The notes: generated from the letters alone by a model not told the origin. A stretch of 64,000 bases of DNA from Oxalobacteraceae bacterium (GCA_021768485.1 JAIZVZ010000007.1:1-64000); one strand, 5' to 3'; shown: positions 29,009 to 39,486, counted from the first letter of the stretch. Translations and numbers: made by a program.

Positions 29009-29947
29009 TTATCGCTTGCGCGCCGAAGCCGCCATGATCTGCGCAATCACCTGCCGCTGCACCGATGCATCGAAGGCCAGCGCCACATGGCCGACGCCTT
29101 CGAAGGCGATATTTTCGGCGCCGGACAGGCAGGCCGAGGCGGCCGGCGATACGATATTGTCGTGCAAGGAATAAATCGAGGTCAGCAAAGACCTCACCGC
29201 CGGCGTCTCCGCGCTATCGAGCGCCTTGAGCCAGGCGCTGGGGCGCCAGGCGCCATTGACATAATGGCCGCGCATCTGGCGGCAATTCTGGCCCACGCCG
29301 CGATTGGCCAGGCCGGTGCCGTGGTGCGGCGTGCCGAGCGTGATGGCGCGGGCGACCGCGGCCGTGCCGGCCTGGCGCAGATAGGCCCGGATCGCTAGCC
29401 CGCCCATGCTATGGCCCAGCAAGATGACTGGCTGGCCGCCATGCGCGGCCGCCAGCGCCGCCACGGCGGCATCGATGGCCGGCACATAATCGTCGATCGC
29501 GGCCAACACCGGTTCCAGATCGATGGCGCGGTGATTGATGCGGGCCGCGCTCAGGGCGGCGCTCATCGCTTGCCAGTAGCCGCCATTGCAGCCATAGCCG
29601 TGAATTAGCAAGACCGGCAAGGCCGGGCTGTCGGCAAAGTGGCGGTCGATGCGGCGATGGCGCACCATGGTCCAGCTGGAACTGAGCATCGTGGTGTAAA
29701 ACTCGCGCGCAAACAGCCGCAGGCGGTGCGGCCAACCGAGCCGGGCGGCTCCGGCTCCGGCAAAGCGCCGCGCCATGATGAAATTATGCAGCGTAAAGCA
29801 AAGCCTGAGCAGCAATACCAGCGCGAGCACTGCCGCCGCGGCCGCACCGGCACGGCCGGCGCCCCAGTGCGAGACCGCCAGCACCCACAGCGCTCCCGCC
29901 GCCAAGAGCTGCGCCAGCAGCAGCATCTTGAGCATGCGCGCCATCAT
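29009..29947 (-). CDS. Alpha/beta hydrolase, lipase-like, membrane-anchored
   Basis: 312 residues. The N-terminus has two hydrophobic segments (about 5-25 and 33-52). The hydrolase domain follows: oxyanion region LLIHGYGCNGGYW, nucleophile elbow GHSMGG, Asp candidate in YSLHDNIVSP and His in VGHVAL. The LGTPHHGTG motif is common in triacylglycerol lipases and PHA-related hydrolases. The start overlaps the trmJ stop (ATGATG). Substrate not determined. Confidence 0.85.
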   Translation of the reverse strand: MMARMLKMLLLAQLLAAGALWVLAVSHWGAGRAGAAAAAVLALVLLLRLCFTLHNFIMARRFAGAGAARLGWPHRLRLFAREFYTTMLSSSWTMVRHRRIDRHFADSPALPVLLIHGYGCNGGYWQAMSAALSAARINHRAIDLEPVLAAIDDYVPAIDAAVAALAAAHGGQPVILLGHSMGGLAIRAYLRQAGTAAVARAITLGTPHHGTGLANRGVGQNCRQMRGHYVNGAWRPSAWLKALDSAETPAVRSLLTSIYSLHDNIVSPAASACLSGAENIAFEGVGHVALAFDASVQRQVIAQIMAASARKR

Positions 29948-30714
29948 TTTTTGCCCGTCTCGCGATACTGCAGGATGTGGCGCGCAATGCCGCGCACGAT
30001 ATTGACTTCTTCGGTTTCAAGCTGGGTGCGGGCAAACAGGCGTTTCAGGCGCGCCATCAGCTTTTTCGGTTGCAGCGGATCGAGAAAATCGATGGCCACC
30101 AGCGCTTGCTGCAAATGCTCGTACATGCCCTCGATCTGGGCCAGATCGGCTGCCTGCCCCTGAAAACCGACCGCCGAGGCTAGCGGCCCCTGGCCGTCCA
30201 GGGCGGCAATCCGGCATTCGTAAGCCACCACCTGCGCCGCCTGCGCCAGATTGAGCGAGGAATAGTCGGGATTGGCCGGAATATTGATCAAGACATTGCA
30301 TTGCTCGACGATGTCGTTGGGCAGGCCGAAGCGCTCATTGCCCAGGACCACGGCTGCGCGCAGGCCGCCAGTCGCCGCCAGATGCGCCGCCACCTCGCGC
30401 GGCGCAGCCACCGGCGGCGAAAATTCGCGCAGCCGGGCCGATACGGCAGCGGCGTAATTGCAGCCTTCGAGGGCCTCGTCGATGCTGGCGACGATGCGGG
30501 CGCCGGCCAGCACATCGTGGGCGCCGCTGGCAAACGCAACGGCCTCTTCATGCTGCAGGGCGTCCGGAAAGCGCGGATTGACCAGCACCAGATCACTAAA
30601 ACCCATGGTTTTCATGGCCCGCGCGACGGCCCCGATATTGCCCGGGCGGCTGGACTGGACCAGCACGAAGCGCAGTCTTTGGAAAAGAGGAGTGTCGATT
30701 TTTTCCTGCATCAT
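29944..30714 (-). CDS. trmJ: tRNA (cytidine/uridine-2'-O-)-methyltransferase TrmJ
   Basis: SPOUT-class enzyme that 2'-O-methylates position 32 of certain tRNAs using S-adenosylmethionine. 256 residues with the N-terminal RNA-contact motif LVQSSRPGNIGAVARAMKTM and the trefoil-knot SAM site in VVLGNERFGLPND and IPANPDYSSLNLAQAAQVVA. The C-terminal helical extension is typical. Divergent from suhB. Confidence 0.95.
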   Translation of the reverse strand: MMQEKIDTPLFQRLRFVLVQSSRPGNIGAVARAMKTMGFSDLVLVNPRFPDALQHEEAVAFASGAHDVLAGARIVASIDEALEGCNYAAAVSARLREFSPPVAAPREVAAHLAATGGLRAAVVLGNERFGLPNDIVEQCNVLINIPANPDYSSLNLAQAAQVVAYECRIAALDGQGPLASAVGFQGQAADLAQIEGMYEHLQQALVAIDFLDPLQPKKLMARLKRLFARTQLETEEVNIVRGIARHILQYRETGKK

Positions 30715-30899
30715 TTAGAATAGCGCCATTGCGCGGTAAATACATCGAAAATTACAGATGGGGACAAGTTGGCAAAACGCCATGCCTTTTTATCAAATAA
30801 GCGCAGCGCTCTTTAATTTTTTTTATCTGGTGCCTGAGACTGACATTGTGCTGCGCGCAATGCATGGGGTCAATGGCGCCGCAATTTAACGGAAGTTCT

Positions 30900-31691
30900 A
30901 TGCACCCAATGCTCAACACGGCGGTGAAAGCCGCCCGCCGCGGCGCCGCCATCATCAGCCGCGCGTCGTTCGATGTCGACCTCTTGAAGGTCACCGAAAA
31001 ACAGCACAACGATTTTGCCACCGAAGTCGATCAAGCCGCCGAACAGGCCATCATCGAGGTGCTGACCAAGGCCTACCCCGATCACGCGGTGCTGGCCGAA
31101 GAATCGGGTGCTTCCGCTAATTTGCATGACGAAAACGAAAACGTCTGGATCATCGATCCGCTCGACGGTACCACCAACTTCATTCACGGCTTTCCGCAAT
31201 ATTGCGTCTCGATCGCGCTGTCGCAGCGCGGCGTGATCACGCAAGCGGTCGTCTACGACCCTGTGCGCAACGATTTGTTCACGGCCACCAAGGGCAGCGG
31301 CGCCTACCTCAACGACAAGCGCATCCGCGTCGGCAAGCTCGACCGCCTGGCCAATGGCCTGATCGGCATGGGCATGCCGGCACGCGATACCCGCGCCATG
31401 GACCAGGCGCTGCAAATGGCGCGCGTCATGACCGAAAAATGCCACGGCTTGCGCATGCAGGGCGCGGCCGCGCTCGACCTGGCCAACCTGGCTTGCGGGC
31501 GCCTGGACGGCTTTTACGAAAAAGGCTTGAAGCCGTGGGATATCGCCGCCGGCGCGCTGCTGGTGACCGAAGCCGGCGGCATCGTTGCCAATTTCAGCGG
31601 CGAAGCCGATTACCTGTACAAGGGCGATATCATCGCCGGCAGCCCGAAGGTATTCGCCCAGATGCTGGCGGCGCTGACGCCGTTCGCATAA
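30900..31691 (+). CDS. suhB: Inositol monophosphatase family protein (SuhB)
   Basis: Mg2+-dependent phosphatase; in E. coli the protein also acts in rRNA transcription antitermination. 263 residues: EESG near residue 67, [12 protein letters not shown] (metal-binding signature) and [15 protein letters not shown] (second signature). ACGGAAG precedes ATG 30900; an in-frame extension to 30846 is not needed. Divergent from trmJ, a common proteobacterial arrangement. Confidence 0.94.
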   Translation: MHPMLNTAVKAARRGAAIISRASFDVDLLKVTEKQHNDFATEVDQAAEQAIIEVLTKAYPDHAVLAEESGASANLHDENENVWIIDPLDGTTNFIHGFPQYCVSIALSQRGVITQAVVYDPVRNDLFTATKGSGAYLNDKRIRVGKLDRLANGLIGMGMPARDTRAMDQALQMARVMTEKCHGLRMQGAAALDLANLACGRLDGFYEKGLKPWDIAAGALLVTEAGGIVANFSGEADYLYKGDIIAGSPKVFAQMLAALTPFA

Positions 31692-31896
31692 AAACCGGCT
31701 GCCCGATCTGCAAAGCAGCACACTTGGCAAGCGCCGCCGGCCCGTGCATGCGAGCCGGCGGCAATTGTAGTGTATACTTTGTGCATGCGGCACTTTGACC
31801 AGTCCCCTTGCCGCTGTCTTTCGACCCCTAATCCGATCCCTTGCCTGCGACTGGCGTCTTATGTTGACGACAGGCTGATCTTTTTCAAAAGCTAAC

Positions 31897-33270
31897 ATGT
31901 CCTTTTCTAAACTCGGCTTGTCCGATGCTATCGTTCGCGCCGTTACCGAATTTGGTTATACCGTTCCGACCCCGATCCAGTTACAGGCGATTCCAGCCGT
32001 GCTGGGCGGTGGCGATTTGCTGGCCGGCGCACAGACCGGCACCGGCAAGACTGCCGGCTTCACCTTGCCCATCCTGCACCGCCTGTCGACCGACGCCAAT
32101 GGCGCGGCACTGCTCAACAACACTGCTGCGCGCCCGATTCGCGCCCTGATCCTGACCCCGACGCGCGAACTGGCGGCGCAGGTCGAAGAAAGCGTGCGCA
32201 TCTACGGCAAGTATCTCAAGCTCAACTCGGCCGTGATTTTCGGCGGCGTCGGCATCAATCCGCAAATCAAACAGCTCAAGCAAGGCGTCGATATCCTGGT
32301 CGCCACGCCGGGCCGCTTGCTCGACCATATGCAGCAAGGCACGGTCAATCTGTCGAAGGTGGAAATCCTGATCCTCGACGAAGCCGACCGCATGCTCGAC
32401 ATGGGTTTCATCCGCGACATCCGCAAAATCCTGGCCGTGTTGCCAAAGAAACGGCAAAATCTGCTGTTCTCGGCCACTTTTTCCGAAGAAATCAAGACCC
32501 TGGCCGATGGCTTGCTCAATGCGCCGGCCATGATCGAAGTGGCGCGCCGCAATTCCACAGTCGAAGTCATTGCCCAGAAAATTCATCCGGTCGACCGCGA
32601 TAAAAAGCATCCGATGCTGACCCACCTGATCAAGACCAATGACTGGTCGCAAGTGCTGGTATTTACGCGTACCAAGCATGGCGCCAATAAATTGGTCGAA
32701 CAGCTTGGCGGCGACGGCATCGGCGCGCTGGCGATTCACGGCAACAAGAGCCAATCGGCCCGCACGCGTGCGCTGGCCGAATTCAAGGATGGTTCGCTGC
32801 AAGTGCTGGTCGCCACCGACATCGCTGCCCGCGGCATCGACATCGACCAATTGCCGCACGTCGTCAATTACGATCTGCCCAACATTCCCGAAGATTATGT
32901 GCATCGCATCGGCCGTACCGGCCGTGCCGGCGCCACCGGCGAAGCCGTGTCGCTGGTCTGTGTCGACGAACATGAGATGCTGCGCGATATTGAAAAACTG
33001 ATCAAGCAATCGCTGCCGAAACAGGTCATCGCCGGCTTCGAGCCCGATCCAAGCGCCCGCGCACAACCGGTTCAGCTGCGCAGCGGTAACGGCGGCGGCA
33101 ATCGCAATCATTCGCGCGGCGGCGGTACCGTAGTAAAGGTCAAGACGGCGCAAACGGCCAAACCGCGCAGCGGCGGCTCGGCACCATCCGGTGGCGGTTT
33201 CGGCGGCTCACGGCCGGCAACGACAGCCCGCCGTCTCGGTGCACCGAAGCGGCAGGCTTTTTTTATCTGA
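31897..33270 (+). CDS. rhlE: DEAD-box ATP-dependent RNA helicase, RhlE type
   Basis: 457 residues with all helicase motifs: Q-motif region [18 protein letters not shown] (I), PTRELA (Ia), TPGR (Ib), DEAD (II), SAT (III), ARGIDIDQL (V) and HRIGRTGR (VI). The C-terminal 70 residues are Gly/Arg/Ser-rich and basic, as in RhlE proteins for RNA binding. The 205-nt upstream gap contains TATACT at 31773 without a clear -35. Last housekeeping gene before the polysaccharide locus. Confidence 0.94.
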   Translation: MSFSKLGLSDAIVRAVTEFGYTVPTPIQLQAIPAVLGGGDLLAGAQTGTGKTAGFTLPILHRLSTDANGAALLNNTAARPIRALILTPTRELAAQVEESVRIYGKYLKLNSAVIFGGVGINPQIKQLKQGVDILVATPGRLLDHMQQGTVNLSKVEILILDEADRMLDMGFIRDIRKILAVLPKKRQNLLFSATFSEEIKTLADGLLNAPAMIEVARRNSTVEVIAQKIHPVDRDKKHPMLTHLIKTNDWSQVLVFTRTKHGANKLVEQLGGDGIGALAIHGNKSQSARTRALAEFKDGSLQVLVATDIAARGIDIDQLPHVVNYDLPNIPEDYVHRIGRTGRAGATGEAVSLVCVDEHEMLRDIEKLIKQSLPKQVIAGFEPDPSARAQPVQLRSGNGGGNRNHSRGGGTVVKVKTAQTAKPRSGGSAPSGGGFGGSRPATTARRLGAPKRQAFFI

Positions 33271-33559
33271 TCGCTCGTTGCAGATTTCCCAATCTAACGG
33301 CTTTTGCCTGAGCGCTCCAATCTGATTGAGCGCCCTCAAAAATACAAAAAAAACAACTTTTTTAATAAATTCAGCGTCTATTCTTATATAAAAAATACTG
33401 TTATTTTTTTGACAATTGGAAACATCCTAAGAATGGAAAATTTCACAAATTAATTATTGCGGAATTAAGCACTTCGGCAGCAAGAGCACCGCGTCGCTTT
33501 GGAAAACCAGACAAATTAACCGCTCGACCTTCGCAGAACAACAATGAAAGGTCATCGCA
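33271..33559. other. AT-rich gap preceding the exopolysaccharide locus
   Basis: 289 nt, strongly AT-rich compared with its surroundings (several A and T runs between 33340 and 33450). A perfect -35 hexamer TTGACA is at 33409-33414, but no good -10 lies 16-18 nt downstream. It probably holds the promoter of the plus arm of the locus. No gene or clear rhlE terminator seen. Confidence 0.5.
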
Positions 33560-34966
33560 ATGAATGATTTGATCAGTGAAAATTCTTCAAAACTGCAATT
33601 GACGATGCGCCTGGTCGATGCCGGCGGCTTGTTCATCACCGGCTACCTCACCGGTCTGCTGCATTTTCGCAAGCAACTCGACGAAGTCGCCCCGATCCAC
33701 CTGGTCTTGCTATATGTCTGCACCACGCTGGCGTTTTTTCTCTTTTCGCAACTAGACCTGTATTCATCGCTGCGCGGGCGCTCGGTCGCGGCCAACTGTC
33801 GCCGCCTGGCCATCTCGTGGGCCGCGGTCTTGCTCGCCGGCTTGTTTTTCAGTTTCCTGATCAATCACATCGGCAGCATCTCGCGCTTGTGGTTAAGTTA
33901 CTGGTATTTGAGCGGGCTGCTATTTCTGATTTTATTCCGCTGGACCGTGCTCTCGTCGCTGCATTTTTTGCGCAAGCGCGGCCTCAATACCAAGCGCGTC
34001 GTCATCATCGGCTACGGCCGCACGGGGCAGGAAATGCATCGGCGCGCACTGCGGCACGACTGGGCCGGCTATGAAGTCAAGGCCATTCACAGCGCTTGCC
34101 CCCTGCCTGCTGACATGCAATTGCCGAAGGTCGAACACATTGCCGCACTCGAAGAAGTTCACGATTATGTACTCGCACACGATATTCATGAAATCTGGAT
34201 CGCCTTGCCGATCAGCGCATCGACACAACTGGAACGTCTGCAATATCTGTTACGTAACGCACTGGTCGATATCCGCTGGGTACCCGATCTGCAAGGCATG
34301 CATATGCTAAGCCACAAAATCGGCGATTTTCTCGGTTTTCCGGCGGTCGATCTCAATCGTCCGATCTCAAGCGGACCGCACGGTATGGTCAAGGATGTGT
34401 TCGACAGACTGTTTGCGGCGCTGGCCTTGCTCTTGCTGTCGCCCTTGCTGCTATTGATTGCCGCCGGCATCAAATATTCGTCGCCTGGGCCTGTGCTGTT
34501 CAAGCAACCGCGGCATGGCTTGAATGGAAAAAAATTCGATGTCTACAAATTCCGCAGCATGCGCCTCCATGAAGAACACGGACAAGTATTACAGGCAACG
34601 CAAAGCGATCCCCGCATTACGCGCTTCGGCCAGTTCCTGCGCCGTACCAGTCTCGACGAATTGCCCCAGTTTATCAATGTATTAATGGGCGATATGTCAG
34701 TGGTCGGGCCGCGCCCGCATGCCTTGCAGCATAACGATATGTATAAGCAGGTACTCGACAGCTATATGCTGCGCCACCGCGTCAAGCCTGGCATTACCGG
34801 TTGGGCGCAGATTCATGGTTATCGCGGCGAAACCGATACGCTCGACAAGATGGCCAAGCGCGTGCAATTCGACTTGTATTACATTCAGCACTGGTCGTTC
34901 TGGATGGATTTCCGCATCATCGTCTGGACCACATGCAAGGGCTGGACTGGAAAAAATGCCTACTAA
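33560..34966 (+). CDS. Undecaprenyl-phosphate hexose-1-phosphate transferase (EpsB/WcaJ-like)
   Basis: Starts polymer repeat-unit synthesis by moving a sugar 1-phosphate (usually glucose) from UDP-sugar to undecaprenyl phosphate at the inner membrane. 468 residues: four N-terminal transmembrane helices (about 20-140), a Rossmann-like domain with RVVIIGYGRTGQEMHRRAL (about 148-260), a further membrane segment (about 285-308), and the C-terminal transferase domain with KFRSM, DELPQFINVLMGDMSVVGPRP and RHRVKPGITGWAQIHGYRGE. Full family length. AAAGG precedes the ATG. First gene of the locus. Confidence 0.94.
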   Translation: MNDLISENSSKLQLTMRLVDAGGLFITGYLTGLLHFRKQLDEVAPIHLVLLYVCTTLAFFLFSQLDLYSSLRGRSVAANCRRLAISWAAVLLAGLFFSFLINHIGSISRLWLSYWYLSGLLFLILFRWTVLSSLHFLRKRGLNTKRVVIIGYGRTGQEMHRRALRHDWAGYEVKAIHSACPLPADMQLPKVEHIAALEEVHDYVLAHDIHEIWIALPISASTQLERLQYLLRNALVDIRWVPDLQGMHMLSHKIGDFLGFPAVDLNRPISSGPHGMVKDVFDRLFAALALLLLSPLLLLIAAGIKYSSPGPVLFKQPRHGLNGKKFDVYKFRSMRLHEEHGQVLQATQSDPRITRFGQFLRRTSLDELPQFINVLMGDMSVVGPRPHALQHNDMYKQVLDSYMLRHRVKPGITGWAQIHGYRGETDTLDKMAKRVQFDLYYIQHWSFWMDFRIIVWTTCKGWTGKNAY

Positions 34967-35033
34967 AGAAAAATGCCTGTTAAATAAAACACGTATGCGC
35001 ACGGCATGCATCGGCATATGCGAGAGCAGTATC

Positions 35034-35066
35034 CAATAAGAATATTCAATAAGAATATTCAATAAG
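35034..35066. repeat. 13-bp tandem repeat between epsB-like and acyltransferase genes
   Basis: CAATAAGAATATT at 35034-35046 and 35047-35059, with a partial third copy (CAATAAG) from 35060. It lies in the 211-nt gap before the acyltransferase start. Confidence 0.85.
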
Positions 35067-35177
35067 CACTATGCAATGGCGACATCGGCGATGCCGCACT
35101 CACAGGCGGCAAAATTTGCATCAAGATCAAATGGGCACACCGCAACATGCAGTGGGATGAAACAGCGAGGCCGGCAA

Positions 35178-36227
35178 ATGGAAAAGCAGCGTATCGACTG
35201 GGTCGATTTTGCAAAAGGCATTTGCATTATCGCCGTTGTCACTTTCTATGCAACCAGTCATGTCGAGGGCAGCATGCATGCACGCGGCTGGATGCATGCC
35301 CTCGTCTCATTTGCGCAGCCATTCCGGATGCCTGATTTTTTCCTGCTATCGGGCCTGTTCGTCTCGCATGTCATCAATCGCCCGATACGCGCCTATCTCG
35401 ATAGCAAGGTCATACATTTCCTGTATTTTTACGTCTTATGGGTTACGCTGCGCATGCTGTTGCAGGACGGCGCGACCCTGTTCGGCCCGCACCCGATGAA
35501 AGCGCTGGGCCCCTACCTCGAACTGTACATCCAGCCGCACGGCCAATTATGGTTCATCTATTTCTTACCCTTGTTTTTTATTGCGGTACGCCTGTTACAC
35601 AGCATTCCGGCAGGCTTTGTATTAATGCTGGCAATAGCGTTGAAACTGGCTGACCTCAACACAGGCTGGAAAATAATAGACCGCTTCTCGACCTACTTCC
35701 TGTTTTTTTATTCTGGCTATGCATTATCTCCCTATGTTTTCCGAATGATCGACTGGACCCGCCATAACGTCAAGGCGGCACTGGCAATTTTGGGCATCTG
35801 GTTTTTCGTCAACCTGAGCCTGGTCTTATTACATTGGACATATTTGCCCGGCATGCAAATGCTGACCGGCTACGCCGGCGCGGCAGCCGTCATGATGCTG
35901 TCCGGCTTGCTGAGCGCCCTGCCATGGATGCAATGGCTGCGTTATCTTGGCCGCCACTCAATCGTCATCTACCTCGCCTTTGTGGTTCCGCTGGCAGCGA
36001 TGCGCAAGATATTACTCGAGCGCCAGCTGATCTCCGATGTCGGCACGGCGACTCTGCTGGTTATCGTGGCATCGGTTGGCGGGGCGATCATGCTGTTCTG
36101 GGGGGTACGAAATACGCCGATGCGCTTTCTATTTGCGCGACCGGCCTGGATATCGTTACATCGAAAATCGGACACGCCCAGCGAACCGCCATCCGACGCA
36201 CCGCGCACCGTCAACAGCCCCGGCTAA
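35178..36227 (+). CDS. Acyltransferase family 3 membrane protein
   Basis: About 349 residues with around ten transmembrane helices. The opening RIDWVDFAKGICIIAVVTFY followed by FRMPDFFLLSGLFVS is the acyltransferase_3 signature, and GQLWFIYFLPLFFI is typical of the central part. Such proteins transfer O-acetyl or O-succinyl groups to surface polysaccharides. Start ATG 35178 has GAGG upstream; ATG 35076 is in frame but would add a non-conserved leader. Convergent with the DUF4832 gene. Confidence 0.88.
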   Translation: MEKQRIDWVDFAKGICIIAVVTFYATSHVEGSMHARGWMHALVSFAQPFRMPDFFLLSGLFVSHVINRPIRAYLDSKVIHFLYFYVLWVTLRMLLQDGATLFGPHPMKALGPYLELYIQPHGQLWFIYFLPLFFIAVRLLHSIPAGFVLMLAIALKLADLNTGWKIIDRFSTYFLFFYSGYALSPYVFRMIDWTRHNVKAALAILGIWFFVNLSLVLLHWTYLPGMQMLTGYAGAAAVMMLSGLLSALPWMQWLRYLGRHSIVIYLAFVVPLAAMRKILLERQLISDVGTATLLVIVASVGGAIMLFWGVRNTPMRFLFARPAWISLHRKSDTPSEPPSDAPRTVNSPG

Positions 36228-36303
36228 GTCATTGAGCACGCGCGGCAAATCGCCGTGGCAAGCCCTGTTCTTGCGCCAGCAAGCGCAAGAACAGGCAGGT
36301 CAG

Positions 36304-37794
36304 TCACTCGCCGACAGAAACAAAATAATTGAGCGAATTCAAGCCTGTTGCGGGCTCCCATAATTTGTCGTTGGCCAGCGCAATCGCATACTCGGGGCGC
36401 GCGGCAAGACTGGCAGCGGCATCGGGCAAGCCGAGCAACAATGCATAACGGCCGGATGGCATCGTCGCCGGCAGCGTGATGCTCTGGCTTAGCACGCTCA
36501 CCTGCGCCGGCTGCCATGACCGCGGGTCGGCATCGAGCCGGAAGCGATATACACGGCCGTCCTGAACATTGCGTAAAACCAAATTGACATCGCGGGCATT
36601 AACCGGTGCCGCCCAGCCAACATTTTTGATGTCGATACGGATATCAAACCGGCCGCCGGCCCTTGCCCTGCTTGAATAATGCCCTGTCTGCAAAACAAGA
36701 CGATAACCAAGCTTTTGTTTAATTTGATTGAAACATGATTGCGCACGCCATCTGTCGAGTACCGCCGGATCGTATTTCAAATTCAAATACGTCCAGTGAA
36801 ATTTTTTCAATTCAGACAGGGCCGTCGGACAATCGGTACGGGGAGGAGATAATCCGCAGGTTTCGCCACCCATAGGCACATATTTTGTCTCGGCCGCCAA
36901 ATAAGGATATTCGGTGGCCACGTTGTTATATGTCCCGGTATCGAAATCGCCTTTCAAGAAGCAATCGTTGTGCTGGCCGACACGCGCCCGCGCCGAACCG
37001 CTGAAGGCTTCCGACGGCTGCAAAGGCGTGCCTCCCAGCAGAGATATCTTCTTTGACGGTGTCCGCAGCTGGACCGTGCGATTGGCCGGCACCACCGCCA
37101 GTGTCTTTTCCAACACGGCCTTGCGGTCGGCGATATTTTGGGCGTTCAATTTTTCGCCGCGGCCAAAATGAATGCTGTATGCCCCCTCGCCCCACGCGCC
37201 AATAAAGCCTTGTTGAAAAAAAGCGATTACATCATCGTTCTTGGCCAGATAGGGGGCCAACTGATCGAGATGTTGCAAAACATGTTTTAAGTCGGTATCG
37301 TCACCGACTTCATTTTCGGTATACGCAAAGCGCAGTATGACTTTCAAGCCGGCGGCCCGCACTACATCCATTTGACGTTGAAAAAAATCGAGGGCCGCGG
37401 CACTGATCGGCGAGGTCTTGAAATTACTTAAATAAAACACGCAAATGAGCAAGGTGTTGGCATCATTGACACGATAGCCGGTCAAGGTCGCCAGATTGAA
37501 TGCATCGCTGTCGCAATGCCGAACGCCATTATAAAAACCGCGCTCCGGGTTGGGGAACATCTCGGCGCTTTCGGTATAGCTTACCGGCGACATGCCATCG
37601 GCCGTCACCTTAGCCCCGGAAGCGGCGCCCAGCCCCGCATTTGAGGTCGGCAATGCCGGCACTATCGCCGCTGATGAAGCGGCAATGTCCGCGCCGCCGC
37701 CACCGCACGAGACCAGAAATGCAAATAGCATTGTACAAAGCATCGTGTGTCGGACCGTCAAAATTAAAATCAAATTAGACACCATCTCCCCCAT
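36304..37794 (-). CDS. DUF4874/DUF4832 domain lipoprotein
   Basis: About 496 residues with a lipobox (LFAFLVSCGGGG), so probably lipidated and exported. After a low-complexity Ala/Ser spacer comes a TIM-barrel-like region matching DUF4874 (NPERGFYNGVRH, VILRFAYTEN, QGFIGAWGEG) and then DUF4832, with VGQHNDCFLKGDFDTGTY and a C-terminal beta-sandwich (IDIKNVGWAAPVNARDV). These domains are common near polysaccharide genes but not biochemically defined; the barrel and sandwich layout suggests a glycoside-binding or glycosidase-like role. Antisense within the plus arm. The start could be 37794, 37785 or a later Met. Confidence 0.75.
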   Translation of the reverse strand: MGEMVSNLILILTVRHTMLCTMLFAFLVSCGGGGADIAASSAAIVPALPTSNAGLGAASGAKVTADGMSPVSYTESAEMFPNPERGFYNGVRHCDSDAFNLATLTGYRVNDANTLLICVFYLSNFKTSPISAAALDFFQRQMDVVRAAGLKVILRFAYTENEVGDDTDLKHVLQHLDQLAPYLAKNDDVIAFFQQGFIGAWGEGAYSIHFGRGEKLNAQNIADRKAVLEKTLAVVPANRTVQLRTPSKKISLLGGTPLQPSEAFSGSARARVGQHNDCFLKGDFDTGTYNNVATEYPYLAAETKYVPMGGETCGLSPPRTDCPTALSELKKFHWTYLNLKYDPAVLDRWRAQSCFNQIKQKLGYRLVLQTGHYSSRARAGGRFDIRIDIKNVGWAAPVNARDVNLVLRNVQDGRVYRFRLDADPRSWQPAQVSVLSQSITLPATMPSGRYALLLGLPDAAASLAARPEYAIALANDKLWEPATGLNSLNYFVSVGE

Positions 37795-38034
37795 ATTTTT
37801 CCAGGCAAAAATTACAGGTTTGAGACAGATCAATATCGACGGTTCCATAAATTTCTCAAAGAAACAACTTAGCGCTATCAGAAAATAAATCGTTTTTTAT
37901 AATGTCCAAGAAGGTGAAATCGCTGAAAAAACGCAGCTATCAATTGATCGCACTCAACGCTATAACTCAGCCAAAAGGTACGCTCTTCATGCGTCCATGG
38001 TGTGCAAGGTAAATCACATCTACCGGAGAGGAAA

Positions 38035-39486
38035 ATGGCCTTTGAAGACATGTTGCACCCATGGTTAGGAATGTATACCGCCTCGCCGCAATGGTTCAAA
38101 AATTCGCTCGGCCGCGCCTACTCGGCGCTGCCGCTCGGCTTGCGCAAGGGGCGCCATTATCAACAGTTTTCGCACGAAGCCAATCTCGACAACGAGTGCG
38201 AGATCGCGCAATTGGCAAACCAGAAGCTGGCCACGACCTTGTCGTGGGCCATTCGCAGCGTACCCGCCTACAAGCAATTCAAGAATTTGCTGCGCCACAT
38301 CGATCTTGCCGATCCAAAGGCGCAGCGCCAAATCCTGCGTGAATTCCCGCTGGTTTCAAAAGAAGACATCCGCCGCGATTTGAATAATTATCTTGAAAAG
38401 TCGGCCGCGCGCCGCTTCGGCCTGAAGACCTATAGCGGTGGCTCGACAGCGACGCCGATGATGTCGTATCTGCATAAAGGCATATCACGAACCAAGGAAT
38501 ATGCCTTCATGAACAACTTCTACCGGCGGGTCGGGGTCGGCGAACAAGACATCATCCTGGCCTTGCGCGGACGGACCGTACCGACCGCAAAACAGGCCGG
38601 CGGCAAGCTCTGGATGTATGAACCGATCAATCGCCAGCTGATGCTCAGTTCAGACCATCTCGAACGCCGTTATATGGATGACTACATACGGACCATCCGC
38701 GCATGGAAGCCAAGCTTCATCCATGCCTATCCTTCGGCCATCTATCCACTGGCGCGCTGGATCAAGGAAAATTCCATTCCCGACATTGCCGGCCGCATCA
38801 AAGGCGTCATGCTGTTTTCAGAAAACGTCCTCGACCATCACATGAGCTTGCTGAAAGACGTCTTTCAGTGTCCGATATTTAAGCAATATGGCCATACCGA
38901 AAAAGTCTTGATGGCCGCCTCGCTGGCTGATGATGAACGCTATTTTTTTTGGCCGCAATATGGTCATACTGAACTTGTCGATGCAATGGGCAATGCCGTC
39001 ACCCGCCCCGGCGAACTGGGCGAACTGGTCGGCACCGGGTTCGATAATCATGTGATGTCCTTCATTCGCTATCGCACCGGCGACATGGCCATCCTCGACG
39101 ATACTGCCAGCACAAAATTGCCAGGCTATCCCGTGATGACACGGATCGAGGGCCGGCGTCAGGAATTCATCGTCTGCCGCGATCATCGCCTGATCGGCGT
39201 CTGCGGCATGGGAGCGGCCCATTCTCGCGACTTGATGGAAGTCGATTCCATGCAATACGAACAAAAGACACCTGGCCACCTGATTTTGAAAGTCGTCACG
39301 CCGCGCCCCTTGTCCCTGGAAACCAAGCAACGCATTATCGGCGCGATGGAAGCGAAAACGCAGGGGGGATGCACGGCGGAAGTCATTGAAGTCGAGACGA
39401 TCGCGCGTACCCTGCGCGGAAAACATCAACTACTGGTACAACATATCGATATCAGTCCTTATCTTGGGGCGACGGTTGCGCAATGA
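38035..39486 (+). CDS. PaaK/CapK-like adenylate-forming enzyme
   Basis: 483 residues related to phenylacetate-CoA ligase and capsule protein CapK. The nucleotide-binding loop is TYSGGSTATPMM (about residue 135); YGHTEKVLMA (about 290) and FIRYRTGDMAIL with EGRRQEFI (about 345-375) fit the ANL-superfamily A5-A8 region. In polysaccharide loci such enzymes are thought to activate acyl or amino-acid substituents, unproven here. GGAGAGG precedes ATG 38035. The stop overlaps the next gene by 4 nt (ATGA). Confidence 0.82.
   Translation: MAFEDMLHPWLGMYTASPQWFKNSLGRAYSALPLGLRKGRHYQQFSHEANLDNECEIAQLANQKLATTLSWAIRSVPAYKQFKNLLRHIDLADPKAQRQILREFPLVSKEDIRRDLNNYLEKSAARRFGLKTYSGGSTATPMMSYLHKGISRTKEYAFMNNFYRRVGVGEQDIILALRGRTVPTAKQAGGKLWMYEPINRQLMLSSDHLERRYMDDYIRTIRAWKPSFIHAYPSAIYPLARWIKENSIPDIAGRIKGVMLFSENVLDHHMSLLKDVFQCPIFKQYGHTEKVLMAASLADDERYFFWPQYGHTELVDAMGNAVTRPGELGELVGTGFDNHVMSFIRYRTGDMAILDDTASTKLPGYPVMTRIEGRRQEFIVCRDHRLIGVCGMGAAHSRDLMEVDSMQYEQKTPGHLILKVVTPRPLSLETKQRIIGAMEAKTQGGCTAEVIEVETIARTLRGKHQLLVQHIDISPYLGATVAQ

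Noticed and set aside
33409-33437. Strong sigma-70 promoter for the polysaccharide locus
   Set aside because: TTGACA is perfect, but no acceptable -10 hexamer lies at 16-18 nt, so I list only the -35 within the intergenic note.
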